Below are positions 56,455 to 63,999 of a stretch of 64,000 nucleotides of DNA, in pieces. The DNA comes from Pelobium manganitolerans (GTDB lineage: Bacteria; Bacteroidota; Bacteroidia; Sphingobacteriales; Sphingobacteriaceae): assembly GCF_003609575.1 (NCBI RefSeq), contig NZ_MBTA01000029.1:163117-227116 (forward strand). The letters run 5' to 3'. The notes under the pieces are model-generated. The model had not been told where the DNA came from and made no database searches. It was given only the letters and a program-made list of their open reading frames with translations. Within the stretch, counting starts at the first letter, position 1; each line of letters opens with the position of its first letter. A program made the position numbers and the translations under genes.

Positions 56455-58371
56455 ATGCCAAACCAAAAACTTTACGATTTTATTGACTGTATCATTGGCC
56501 ATAGTACAGATTTAATTTGCGTTTGCACGGATAATGGGGTCATCATTAAAGCTAACCAAGCCTTAGCCGACCAGGCGGGCTGCAGCAGCGCCGATTTAAC
56601 CGGCCGGTCCATCGGAAAATTGTTTACACAAAATAACAAAACCTTAAATGACTTGCTTTATAGCCGGGTTATCGGTTTTGAAAATGAGGAAAGCTTCATC
56701 AGCAACATTAGGCAGAAAAACGGCCGTTTAATGTCTGTAACCTGGAGAATTTGCAAAATAGATGAGGTGCGGGTAATTAGCGGTACAATAACCAAAAAAT
56801 ACCGCAGCGAGATACAGGCCGACGAGCGTTTAAAAGCGATCATCGAAAATGCTTCCGATTGTTTTTTCATTTTAAACAGCAAACTCGATCTGATTTATCA
56901 AAACAAAGCAGCCTCTAAAAAATTCTCGTCGCCTAGTTTTGATGAAGACAGCAACATCTTTTTCGGGAGTTTCCCAGAAGAAACCAATGCTAAATTTATC
57001 GAGCATTTCAGCAACGCTTTCAATAGCCAGATCCGTTTAAAGTTTGTAGAATTTTCTGCGGTACTAAACTGCTGGTTTAGCATTGAGGTAGTGCCTTTGG
57101 GCGATGAACTCAATATTTTAGTTGACGATATATCGGACCGCATAATAGACCATAAGCTGAATGAGCTGGAGCTAAAAACCTTTGAGCTAAACCTTACCAA
57201 AAACTATGCTGTTGACGTAGTGATTAAGGATCTTTTAGAAGGGTTCGAAAGCATTTATCCTTCGTTAACCGGCGCCGTGCTTCAAATTGAAGATGAGCAG
57301 ATGAATTTAATCTCTTCATCAAAATTGCCCGAAAATTACTTATCGCAATGGCGCAATCAAAAAGTGAGGATAAGTGAAGTTACAGATTCGGGTGTTGAAT
57401 TTTTGAAGAAAGCAGTGATTTGCTACGATCTTGAAACTGATGAACGCTGGGTCAATTATAAAGAGCTGTTGTTGTGCCATGGCTTCCGCTCTTGTTGGAC
57501 CTACCCCATACTAAGCAACAAAACAAAAGAGGTAATGGCGGTTTTTGCCGTTTACATCAGGGAAAATCGGATACCAACCGAGAACGAGTCGCGGAGTATC
57601 GCCAGGATATGCAACATCATAAAAATCATATTCGAAGATTTGAAGCAAGACAACGCCCTTTTGCAGATGAATAAACGCTACGAAATGGTGATACGCGCCA
57701 CAAACGACGCTATTTACGACTGGAACTTGCTGAGCGACGAGGTATATTGGAGTGCCAACTTGCACACCATTTTCGGTTATACGCCGGAAGAAGCCCATGA
57801 TACCAAACATTGGTGGATTAGACACATCCATAAAGACGACCGTGCCGAAACCATTAGGAGCTTGCGCGAATGCTTGAGAAAAAAAGAATCTGGCTGGGTA
57901 GCCGAGTACCGCTTGAAAGGCAAAGACGATGGTTTTAAATGCGTTTACAACCGCGGCTACATTTTGTACGACGATTTAGAGCGCCCGATTTCTATCATCG
58001 GAGCCATACAAGATGTTACGGCCTTAAAGGAGCGGGAAATAGAAATTTTGGAGCAAAACAATAAGCTTAAAGAAATAGCAAGGGTAAGCTCGCACGATTT
58101 ACGCCGCCCCGTAACCAGTATCTTAGGTTTGGTAAGCCTGCTAAACAAAGACGATTTTACAAACGAAAGCAACCGCGACGTAATTGATTATCTGAAACTG
58201 GCCACTCAAGAGCTGGACGATGTGATTCATAGCGTTGTAAATAAAACCCTACAGGATAAAAGCTTTGAGACTAGCGGTTTAGCTCACCCTTCTGCCGAGC
58301 AGAAAAACAGCTTTAGAGTAGCATTAGAAGAAGAAATGAAGGGCCAAAGTGTAAAACTAAACTCAAATTAG
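56455..58371 (+). CDS. PAS/GAF protein with HisKA domain but no ATPase domain
   Basis: 638 aa, soluble. Order: PAS (about 8-115), PAS (120-235), GAF-like (245-395), PAS with PAC (405-530), then a HisKA-like helix pair with SSHDLRRPVTSILGL (His near 547). The protein stops about 90 residues later without any N, G1 or G2 box, so no HATPase domain. It could be phosphorylated by another kinase or act as a dimerising scaffold. The frame is open and ends normally, so I do not call it a pseudogene. Confidence 0.85.
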   Translation: MPNQKLYDFIDCIIGHSTDLICVCTDNGVIIKANQALADQAGCSSADLTGRSIGKLFTQNNKTLNDLLYSRVIGFENEESFISNIRQKNGRLMSVTWRICKIDEVRVISGTITKKYRSEIQADERLKAIIENASDCFFILNSKLDLIYQNKAASKKFSSPSFDEDSNIFFGSFPEETNAKFIEHFSNAFNSQIRLKFVEFSAVLNCWFSIEVVPLGDELNILVDDISDRIIDHKLNELELKTFELNLTKNYAVDVVIKDLLEGFESIYPSLTGAVLQIEDEQMNLISSSKLPENYLSQWRNQKVRISEVTDSGVEFLKKAVICYDLETDERWVNYKELLLCHGFRSCWTYPILSNKTKEVMAVFAVYIRENRIPTENESRSIARICNIIKIIFEDLKQDNALLQMNKRYEMVIRATNDAIYDWNLLSDEVYWSANLHTIFGYTPEEAHDTKHWWIRHIHKDDRAETIRSLRECLRKKESGWVAEYRLKGKDDGFKCVYNRGYILYDDLERPISIIGAIQDVTALKEREIEILEQNNKLKEIARVSSHDLRRPVTSILGLVSLLNKDDFTNESNRDVIDYLKLATQELDDVIHSVVNKTLQDKSFETSGLAHPSAEQKNSFRVALEEEMKGQSVKLNSN

Positions 58372-58456
58372 ATATAGCATACACAGTTATCTGCACCTTA
58401 AAAAATAATGCGCCTAACAAAGAATTTTTAGGAAGGCGCATCATTTATTCTCGGCC

Positions 58457-58792
58457 CTACTTTCTACCCAGCATCAAAAGTTCGTTCACCAATATTTCGG
58501 TATAGTAGCGTTTAATGCCGTCTTTATCGCTGTAATTACGCGTTACCAATTTGCCTTCAATGGCAATTTCACTGCCTTTGTCAAGGTATTTAACCGCCAC
58601 GTCGGCCTGTTTGTCCCACAGCACCAGATTATGCCATTGTGTATCTTCCACCCGCTCGCCTTTATCGTTACGGTAGCTATCACTGGTGGCCAAACTTAGC
58701 TTCGCCAGTTTTTTGGTTTTGGAGATTTCCTTTAGTTCTGGCGCTGCGCCTAAAAATCCGATTAAACGTACAGAGTTTCTTAAATTGTTCAT
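58457..58792 (-). CDS. ssb: Single-stranded DNA-binding protein, short form
   Basis: 111 aa OB-fold: NSVRLIGFLGAAPELKEI, LATSDSYRN, TQWHNLVLWDKQADVAVKYLDKGSEIAIEGKLVTRNY. It lacks the flexible linker and the acidic C-terminal tip that recruits repair proteins in the housekeeping SSB, so it is probably an accessory paralogue. A 17-bp palindrome lies 40-56 nt upstream. Confidence 0.9.
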   Translation of the reverse strand: MNNLRNSVRLIGFLGAAPELKEISKTKKLAKLSLATSDSYRNDKGERVEDTQWHNLVLWDKQADVAVKYLDKGSEIAIEGKLVTRNYSDKDGIKRYYTEILVNELLMLGRK

Positions 58793-59161
58793 GATGTTAA
58801 AAATTAAATTGTAAATGTTGTTTAACGAACAGTTGCCACCGTGGCAACCGACAAGACAAAGGTGCAGCAGTGAGATGAACTTAGCCGTATGTTAAACATT
58901 TATATCCGTGTATAAACGGGTATAAACGGATAAAATAGGGTGCAGAGCGTTGAGAGCTTGTTCAGTTTGGAAAGCAGCAACAATATGAAGGGTTAATTTT
59001 AAATCTTTTTTTTGAAAGCTATTTATATAATTATCAACACGTCTGCTTTTAAAGAAAACTACCTCTGCGTTTTGAATAAAAAATATTACTTTTATTGAGA
59101 TGATTTGCTGAGTTCGCGGGAGATGATCTTTGGAAAGGAGGGGGATTGCGCAAATATCTTA
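58793..59161. other. Non-coding stretch between ssb and the cassette array
   Basis: No credible gene. It holds a perfect 17-bp palindrome (GTTGCCACCGTGGCAAC, 58832-58848), 10-bp direct repeats (TATAAACGG at 58911 and 58921, with related units at 58901 and 58931) and, at 59087-59098, TACTTTTATTGA, which also occurs inside the third attC-like site (63273-63284). The last may be a remnant of an earlier cassette site. Confidence 0.5.
58832..58848. promoter_or_regulatory. 17-bp palindrome upstream of ssb (operator candidate)
   Basis: GTTGCCAC-C-GTGGCAAC, 8-bp perfect arms around one base, GC-richer than its surroundings and 40 nt before the ssb start. Typical size of a dimeric repressor site. Confidence 0.5.
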
Positions 59162-59208
59162 GTTACCTGCCATTATAACCTGAACAACGAAAAAAATCGA
59201 ATCAAAAA

Positions 59209-59874
59209 ATGACTAAATGCCCAAAATGCGATTCAGCCTTATCTGAAGTTGATAAAAAGTTTGGTACTCTATATTCTTGCAATAAGGAAGGATGTTATCA
59301 TGAGGAATTTAATTATTCAAAAAATTGTTGTAATGACCAATTCTTAAAACCAGTAAAAGTCTATAAAGACGAATTTGATATTCATATTGAACCAAATAAG
59401 TTTACTGTTTATAATCAATGTCAGACCTGTGGGAAAAAGGTAGGAACGGCGCTTAAAAAAGCAAATTTTCAAGAACATGATTTACCTTTATTTAATGAAA
59501 ATCTAGTTAATGAAAGTGAATCTGAAAGAATTGATTTACGAAAGGAATTGACAGAAATTGATGAAAGGAAAAAGAGAGCAAGACACGATGATTTTTGGGA
59601 TGATTACACAGAATATTTGAAATCTGAAAGATGGAAAAGCATTAGAGAAATAGTATTAAGGAGAGACAATTATAAATGTCAATCTTGCCTCACCGAAGAT
59701 GCAGTAGAAGTTCATCACACAATTGGGCATTTTAGAAAAAACGAACCAATTTTTTCACTATTCTCGGTCTGTAACAGATGTCATATAATAATAACTGAAA
59801 TAGAAAGAGGTGGTCACCGAACAGCAGAAAAAATAATCTATCAATTTGAAAAAGAAAAAAATAACGGCAGGTAA
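59209..59874 (+). CDS. HNH endonuclease with N-terminal zinc ribbons (cassette 1)
   Basis: 221 aa. N-terminal CxxC pairs (CPKCDSALSE, CNKEGC) and a further CQTCGKK near residue 86 suggest two zinc ribbons. A charged helical linker follows, then a C-terminal HNH domain: LKSERWKSIREIVLRRDNYK, CQSC, VEVHHTIGH (His 168-169) and VCNRCH. Probably cuts DNA; role in restriction or phage defence is possible but no partner is present. The TAA stop lies inside the cassette's terminal repeat. AT-rich, unlike the core genes. Confidence 0.8.
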   Translation: MTKCPKCDSALSEVDKKFGTLYSCNKEGCYHEEFNYSKNCCNDQFLKPVKVYKDEFDIHIEPNKFTVYNQCQTCGKKVGTALKKANFQEHDLPLFNENLVNESESERIDLRKELTEIDERKKRARHDDFWDDYTEYLKSERWKSIREIVLRRDNYKCQSCLTEDAVEVHHTIGHFRKNEPIFSLFSVCNRCHIIITEIERGGHRTAEKIIYQFEKEKNNGR

Positions 59875-59999
59875 CCACAAATTTGTATTATAATGGCTGA
59901 ACTGCTTTACGTTATTTCATCGCAATTAACTAAGTTTATACGGGCAGAAAAGTTTTTGCTTTCTAAGCCATTACAATACAAATTCGCCAATCGTTAGCT
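59866..59999 (+). repeat. attC-like site 1 (between cassettes 1 and 2)
   Basis: R''-like AGGTAAC at 59869-59875 and R'-like GTTAGCT at 59993-59999. Inner arms AATTTGTATTATAATGGCT (59880-59898) and AGCCATTACAATACAAATT (59966-59984) pair 18 of 19. Total about 130 nt, with an unpaired terminal structure in the middle. Confidence 0.7.
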
Positions 60000-60033
60000 G
60001 TAATGCCACAAAAACACTGCAACAAAATATAAT

Positions 60034-61923
60034 ATGTACTTACAAAGATTAATTTTAGAAAACTTTAGAGGCTATAAAAATATAGAAATTGACTTTGTTG
60101 ACAATTTAAATGTTTTAATTGGTAAGAATGATATTGGAAAATCTACGATACTTGAAGCATTAGATATTTTCTTTGGCGAAGACAAAATAAAAATTGATTA
60201 TTCTGACCTAAATGTTTTTAATGGAAATTATATATCAATAAGATGTTGTTTTAAAGTTGACACTACAAAAGAATATTTGATAGACACAGATGTCAAAACA
60301 AATTTAAAAGACGAGTTTTTACTCAATGAAAAAGACGAATTAGAAATTAAAAAAACTTGGGATTGTAGTAAGGGAAAAATCACAGCAGCAAGTTTAAAAA
60401 CATTTCTAATTTGTAACTATCCAAGTCAATATTCAAATAAACCTTTGCCAACAATTAAGATAGAAGAATTGAGGAAAGTTCTTGAAAAAGAGGATATTGC
60501 ATTTGCTCTTTCGGAACTTCAAAACAACAATAAATTAAAAAATTTAGATAAAGGATTAGAAATTGGACCCTATGACCCAGATACGGATAAAAAAATTCCT
60601 GTTGATTTTGATAAACGTAAAAGAGCAGAAATCAGAAAAGCTATTTATAGCGTTTCTGATTTAACAAAAATCTCAACGATAGAAATGCCAATTGATAAAG
60701 AAGATGGCAAAAATATCTGGGAAAGCTTATCAAAAGATTTACCTCTATTCTTTTTATTTCAAGCTGATAGAGTTAATAAAGACACAGATAAAGAGGTTCA
60801 AGACCCATTAAAAATAATAACTAAAAGAGCAATAGAAACTGTTACCGATAAATTGGAAGAAGTAACAAAACTAATAAAAGAAAGTGCTGAAAAGATTGGT
60901 ATTGAAACGATTGAAAAATTGAAAGAAATGAACCCAGACCTTGCAAAGGTTTTAAAGCCTGATGTTTCAACAAAGGCTTGGGATACAATATTTTCATTTT
61001 CATTTTTAGGAGATGACAATATTCCAATGAATAAAAGAGGAAGTGGAGTAAGACGACTTATAACATTAAATTATTTTCGTGCAGAAGCAGAAAGAAAAAA
61101 TAAAGAAAACAAAAGCATTATTTATGCTATTGAAGAACCTGAAACCTCACAACATCCCGACCATCAAAATTTGTTAGTTACTGCTTTAAATGATTTGGCT
61201 CAAAAAGAAAATTATCAAGTAATTATTACAACACATTCACCTGAAATAGCTAAACAACTCAAAAATGAAAATTTAATACTAATTGATAAGAAAGACGGTG
61301 AAAATTATATAGTAAAAGACGAACAAAAATTAAAAGCAATTTCTAATACATTAGGACTTTCATCTTACATTGGAAAATTAGTAATTTGTTTAGAGGGTAC
61401 AAATGATGTTAATTTCCTAACAAATTTGAATAATTTTATTCCTGAATTTAAAGAAATTATTGACTTAGAAAAAGAGAAAATAAAGTTAATTCCAATGGGT
61501 GGTTCTAGTTTGATTAATTGGGTTGATAAAGAATATTTAGAAGGTTCAAATGTTATAGAATTTCATTTATATGATAAAGACGCTGACAATAAATACCAAA
61601 GTTCAATTGATAAAATAAATGAAAGAAATAATTCATCAAGAGGGATTTTAACAAAAAAAAGAGAAATGGAAAATTACATTCCAGCTTGTTTATATGAAAG
61701 TGAATTTGAAATAGACTTAAAAGACATTGAAGATTGGGATAATGCAGACATTGGACAAATAGTAACAAATAAAGCAAAGAAATTTAATGACGAAAAAATA
61801 GTAAAATCTATAGCAAATGGTAAGCTTACTAAACAAATTACCAAAGAACATTTAATAGAACTAGACTGCTATGATGAAATAGAAAGTTGGTTTAAAATAA
61901 TAAAAGAATTGAATGAAAAATAA
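60034..61923 (+). CDS. OLD-like AAA ATPase with C-terminal TOPRIM-type nuclease domain (cassette 2)
   Basis: 629 aa. ABC/SMC-like ATPase: LILENFRGYKNIEIDF, Walker A GKNDIGKST (30-38), signature-like KRGSGVRRLITL, Walker B IIYAIEEPETSQHP (about 363-376), ITTHSPE. The C-terminal part has TOPRIM-type acidic motifs: CLEGTNDVNFL (Glu near 454), LYDKDAD (near 512) and KKREMENYIP (near 542). This matches OLD-family nucleases and resembles both Gabija GajA and a fusion of PARIS AriA and AriB (the KRExENY element is DUF4435-like). No GajB helicase or separate AriB is adjacent, so it would be a single-gene system. Very AT-rich. Confidence 0.85.
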   Translation: MYLQRLILENFRGYKNIEIDFVDNLNVLIGKNDIGKSTILEALDIFFGEDKIKIDYSDLNVFNGNYISIRCCFKVDTTKEYLIDTDVKTNLKDEFLLNEKDELEIKKTWDCSKGKITAASLKTFLICNYPSQYSNKPLPTIKIEELRKVLEKEDIAFALSELQNNNKLKNLDKGLEIGPYDPDTDKKIPVDFDKRKRAEIRKAIYSVSDLTKISTIEMPIDKEDGKNIWESLSKDLPLFFLFQADRVNKDTDKEVQDPLKIITKRAIETVTDKLEEVTKLIKESAEKIGIETIEKLKEMNPDLAKVLKPDVSTKAWDTIFSFSFLGDDNIPMNKRGSGVRRLITLNYFRAEAERKNKENKSIIYAIEEPETSQHPDHQNLLVTALNDLAQKENYQVIITTHSPEIAKQLKNENLILIDKKDGENYIVKDEQKLKAISNTLGLSSYIGKLVICLEGTNDVNFLTNLNNFIPEFKEIIDLEKEKIKLIPMGGSSLINWVDKEYLEGSNVIEFHLYDKDADNKYQSSIDKINERNNSSRGILTKKREMENYIPACLYESEFEIDLKDIEDWDNADIGQIVTNKAKKFNDEKIVKSIANGKLTKQITKEHLIELDCYDEIESWFKIIKELNEK

Positions 61924-62062
61924 GGCACTACAGCTAACAGACGTTTTGCAAAAGCGGGGGTTTCGTGCTTCTATGACAGTGAGTGCTAAATTCAAGGTTT
62001 GTATATCTAACGAAGTTCAGTGCTAAAAATCCCCGCCTTCGCAAAGCGGCAAAACGTTGTGC
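61924..62062 (+). repeat. attC-like site 2 (between cassettes 2 and 3)
   Basis: R''-like AGCTAAC at 61932-61938, R'-like GTTGTGC at 62056-62062. Arms ACGTTTTGC (61941-61949) with GCAAAACGT (62049-62057) and GCGGGG (61954-61959) with CCCCGC (62031-62036). The central part shares GAAGTTCAGTGCTAAAAAT with site 3. Confidence 0.7.
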
Positions 62063-62104
62063 GTCATTATAACAAGACAACGGACAAAAATTAAACAGTA
62101 AAAT

Positions 62105-63196
62105 ATGGCAAATCCAAAAGATATTCTAGTATTAACAACGTCAACAATTGACGGACTTAAAGTGAAAAAATATTTAAGACCTGTATCTGCTCACGTTGTC
62201 GCAGGGACAAACCTATTCAGTGACTTTTTTGCTTCTTTCAGTGACGTTTTTGGTGGACGCTCGGGGACGTATCAAAAACAACTGACTTCACTTTACAATG
62301 AAGCGATAGAACGAGTGAAATATGTCGCATATGAAATTGGAGCGAATTGTATTGTAGGGCTAAGCATTGATATGGACGAAATATCCGGAAAAGGTAAATC
62401 TATGTTTATGTTGACGGCAGTAGGTACGGCCGTAATTATAGAAAAAGAAGTGGGAGAAAAAGTTTTGCCGAAATCAGATGAAAAACTTGAAAACGTAGGC
62501 GTGGAAAGGATTAATGTCTTGAGAAGTAAAAGGGCAATTATCGAAAAAGCTAATTCTGGTAGCCTGACACTCAATGAGGACATTTGGAATTTCATTACGA
62601 CAAACCAAGTTGACGAAGTATTTCCATCTCTTTTAAATAAATTCCAAGATGTAATTACGAACGAACAAGTTTACCCAGGGACTACCGAAAAGTATTACAA
62701 ATTATTTATTGGTTACATTGATGCATTGCCAGAAGATAAAAAAATCAATCTTTTATACAGCGGAGTTGCAGAACAAAATGAGCAAATAGCTATAAAACTC
62801 TCTTCAATAATAAAAGAGCTAAATCTTTTTGATTTTAATCAAAATATGGAACTATTAAAGAGTGAAAATTTTCAAACTCAAAAACGTGGCATTCGTGTAG
62901 TAATGCATGACAAGCCATTTTATGACAAACAAGACATTCAAGATTTGCAGAATATCAGAAAACATATTCAAGAGACTTTTACAGAGCGGGGTACACGTAC
63001 AACAAAAAAACAGTTGTTATCATCAAAAGAAAAAGAAGTTTGGACTTGTGAATGTGGTAAGACCAATGATATAGACACATATTGTAGCGGTTGTGGACAA
63101 GACATTTACGGCTTCAAACAGAATGAAACAAAACCTAATACAGCAATCAATTATATTGAACAGAAAATCGATTTAATCACGGAGTACCTTAAATAA
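62105..63196 (+). CDS. YbjQ/UPF0145-domain protein with C-terminal zinc ribbon (cassette 3)
   Basis: 363 aa. Residues 5-115 form a YbjQ (UPF0145) domain: LVLTTSTIDGLKVKKYLRPV, AIERVKYVAYEIGANCIVGLSID, GTAVIIE. The middle (about 130-310) is helical and unrecognised. A zinc ribbon near residue 318 (CECGKTNDIDTYCSGCGQ) and a short C-terminal helix follow. YbjQ domains form pentameric rings of unknown function. Standalone gene; AT-rich. Confidence 0.7.
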   Translation: MANPKDILVLTTSTIDGLKVKKYLRPVSAHVVAGTNLFSDFFASFSDVFGGRSGTYQKQLTSLYNEAIERVKYVAYEIGANCIVGLSIDMDEISGKGKSMFMLTAVGTAVIIEKEVGEKVLPKSDEKLENVGVERINVLRSKRAIIEKANSGSLTLNEDIWNFITTNQVDEVFPSLLNKFQDVITNEQVYPGTTEKYYKLFIGYIDALPEDKKINLLYSGVAEQNEQIAIKLSSIIKELNLFDFNQNMELLKSENFQTQKRGIRVVMHDKPFYDKQDIQDLQNIRKHIQETFTERGTRTTKKQLLSSKEKEVWTCECGKTNDIDTYCSGCGQDIYGFKQNETKPNTAINYIEQKIDLITEYLK

Positions 63197-63201
63197 CGAA
63201 C

Positions 63202-63308
63202 GCACAACAGCAGCTACACGCAAGTGGGAGTTTAGTGCTTCAATGAAAGTGAAGTTCTTAATCAAAGTTCTGTACTTTTATTGAAGTTCAGTGCTAAAAA
63301 TCCCCCCC
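63202..63308 (+). repeat. attC-like site 3, right half missing
   Basis: R''-like GCACAAC at 63202-63208, left arm CTACACGCAAGTGGGAG, and the inner core GAAGTTCAGTGCTAAAAAT (63283-63301) identical to site 2. The expected complementary right arm and R' box are absent; instead the REP of the RAYT element starts at once after the C-run. Confidence 0.65.
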
Positions 63309-63310
63309 AG

Positions 63311-63331
63311 CTGGTGCGAGCTTGCAGCTCG
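63311..63331 (-). repeat. REP palindrome upstream of the RAYT gene (inverted)
   Basis: GTGCGAGCTTGCAGCTCG, the reverse complement of the downstream REP units (CGAGCTGCAAGCTCGCAC), so the transposase gene is framed by inverted REPs. Confidence 0.75.
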
Positions 63332-63351
63332 TTCCCTTTATTAAACACTAA

Positions 63352-63897
63352 ATGAGCAGAAAGTATAAATTTTACAATAAAGAAGGACTGTATTTTGTAA
63401 GCTTTGCCACAGTTTACTGGCTTGATGTTTTTGTAAGAGATTTATATTTTGATAGGATGCTTGAAAGCCTGGATTATTGCAGAAAGGAAAAAGGCATGGA
63501 AATTTTTTGCTGGTGTATAATGCCCAGCCATGTGCACTTAATATTTCGGGCAAAGGACAATAACCCGGGAGAATTATTAAAGAGCCTGAAAACATTTACA
63601 TCGAAAGCCTTACAGGCATCAATTGAAAACAATATGCAGGAAAGCAGGAGGGAGTGGATGCTATGGCTGATGCAGCGGGCAGGTACAAAAAACAGCAATG
63701 TAAAGAAACGGCAGTTCTGGCAACAGCATAACCATCCGATAGAATTATGGAGTGCAGAAGTAATAGACCAGAAAGTAAATTATATACATCAAAACCCAGT
63801 AGTATCCGGTTTTGTTACCGAAGCACACCATTGGAAGTACAGTAGTGCAATTGATTACAGTGGCGGAAAGGGAGTTTTAGCAATAGACTTTGTATAA
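63352..63897 (+). CDS. REP-associated tyrosine transposase (RAYT, Y1/IS200-like)
   Basis: 181 aa HUH single-strand transposase. HUH motif MPSHVHLIF (His 60 and His 62) and catalytic Tyr in VNYIHQNPV (Tyr 144), followed by the family end HHWKYSSAIDY. RAYTs are single-copy relatives of IS200/IS605 transposases that process REP palindromes. Intact frame, flanked by REPs, inserted in or next to attC-like site 3. The last codons (LAIDFV) are part of a downstream tandem repeat. Confidence 0.93.
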   Translation: MSRKYKFYNKEGLYFVSFATVYWLDVFVRDLYFDRMLESLDYCRKEKGMEIFCWCIMPSHVHLIFRAKDNNPGELLKSLKTFTSKALQASIENNMQESRREWMLWLMQRAGTKNSNVKKRQFWQQHNHPIELWSAEVIDQKVNYIHQNPVVSGFVTEAHHWKYSSAIDYSGGKGVLAIDFV

Positions 63898-63999
63898 AAG
63901 CAGAAAATAAACGAGCTGCAAGCTCGCACTAGCGGATGTTTTAGCAATAGACTTAGTATAAAGCAGAAAATGAACGAGCTGCAAGCTCGCACTAGCGGA
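63874..63999 (+). repeat. Tandem REP units including the RAYT gene 3' end
   Basis: Unit 1 (63874-63937) starts inside the RAYT gene with GTTTTAGCAATAGACTT, runs through the stop codon and ends with the REP CGAGCTGCAAGCTCG (63912-63926) plus CACTAGCGGA. Unit 2 (63938-63999) repeats it with few changes (REP at 63975-63989). The array reaches the window edge. Confidence 0.85.

Larger units (their letters stand above)
59162..63308 (+). mobile_element. Integron-like gene-cassette array (three cassettes, no integrase in window)
   Basis: Cassette 1 runs 59163-59993, cassette 2 59994-62056, cassette 3 62057 to a broken end near 63308. Each starts at a GTT, carries one plus-strand gene beginning 41-49 nt later without a TAnnTTTG promoter, and ends in a long imperfect palindrome. 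Self-complementary ends: GTTACCTGCC (59162) with GGCAGGTAAC (59866), perfect; GTTAGCTGTAATGCC (59993) with GGCACTACAGCTAAC (61924), 14 of 15; GTTGTGCGT (62056) with ACGCACAAC (63200), perfect. This is the relation expected between an attC R'' box and the 5' end of the same circularisable cassette. Genes are visibly more AT-rich than the flanks. Confidence 0.75.

Noticed and set aside
60034..61923. Gabija system
   Set aside because: The ATPase/TOPRIM protein resembles GajA, but no UvrD-like GajB helicase gene is adjacent.
63352..63897. RAYT gene as a fourth cassette
   Set aside because: No GTT/AAC self-complementary ends; it is instead flanked by inverted REPs and truncates the third site.
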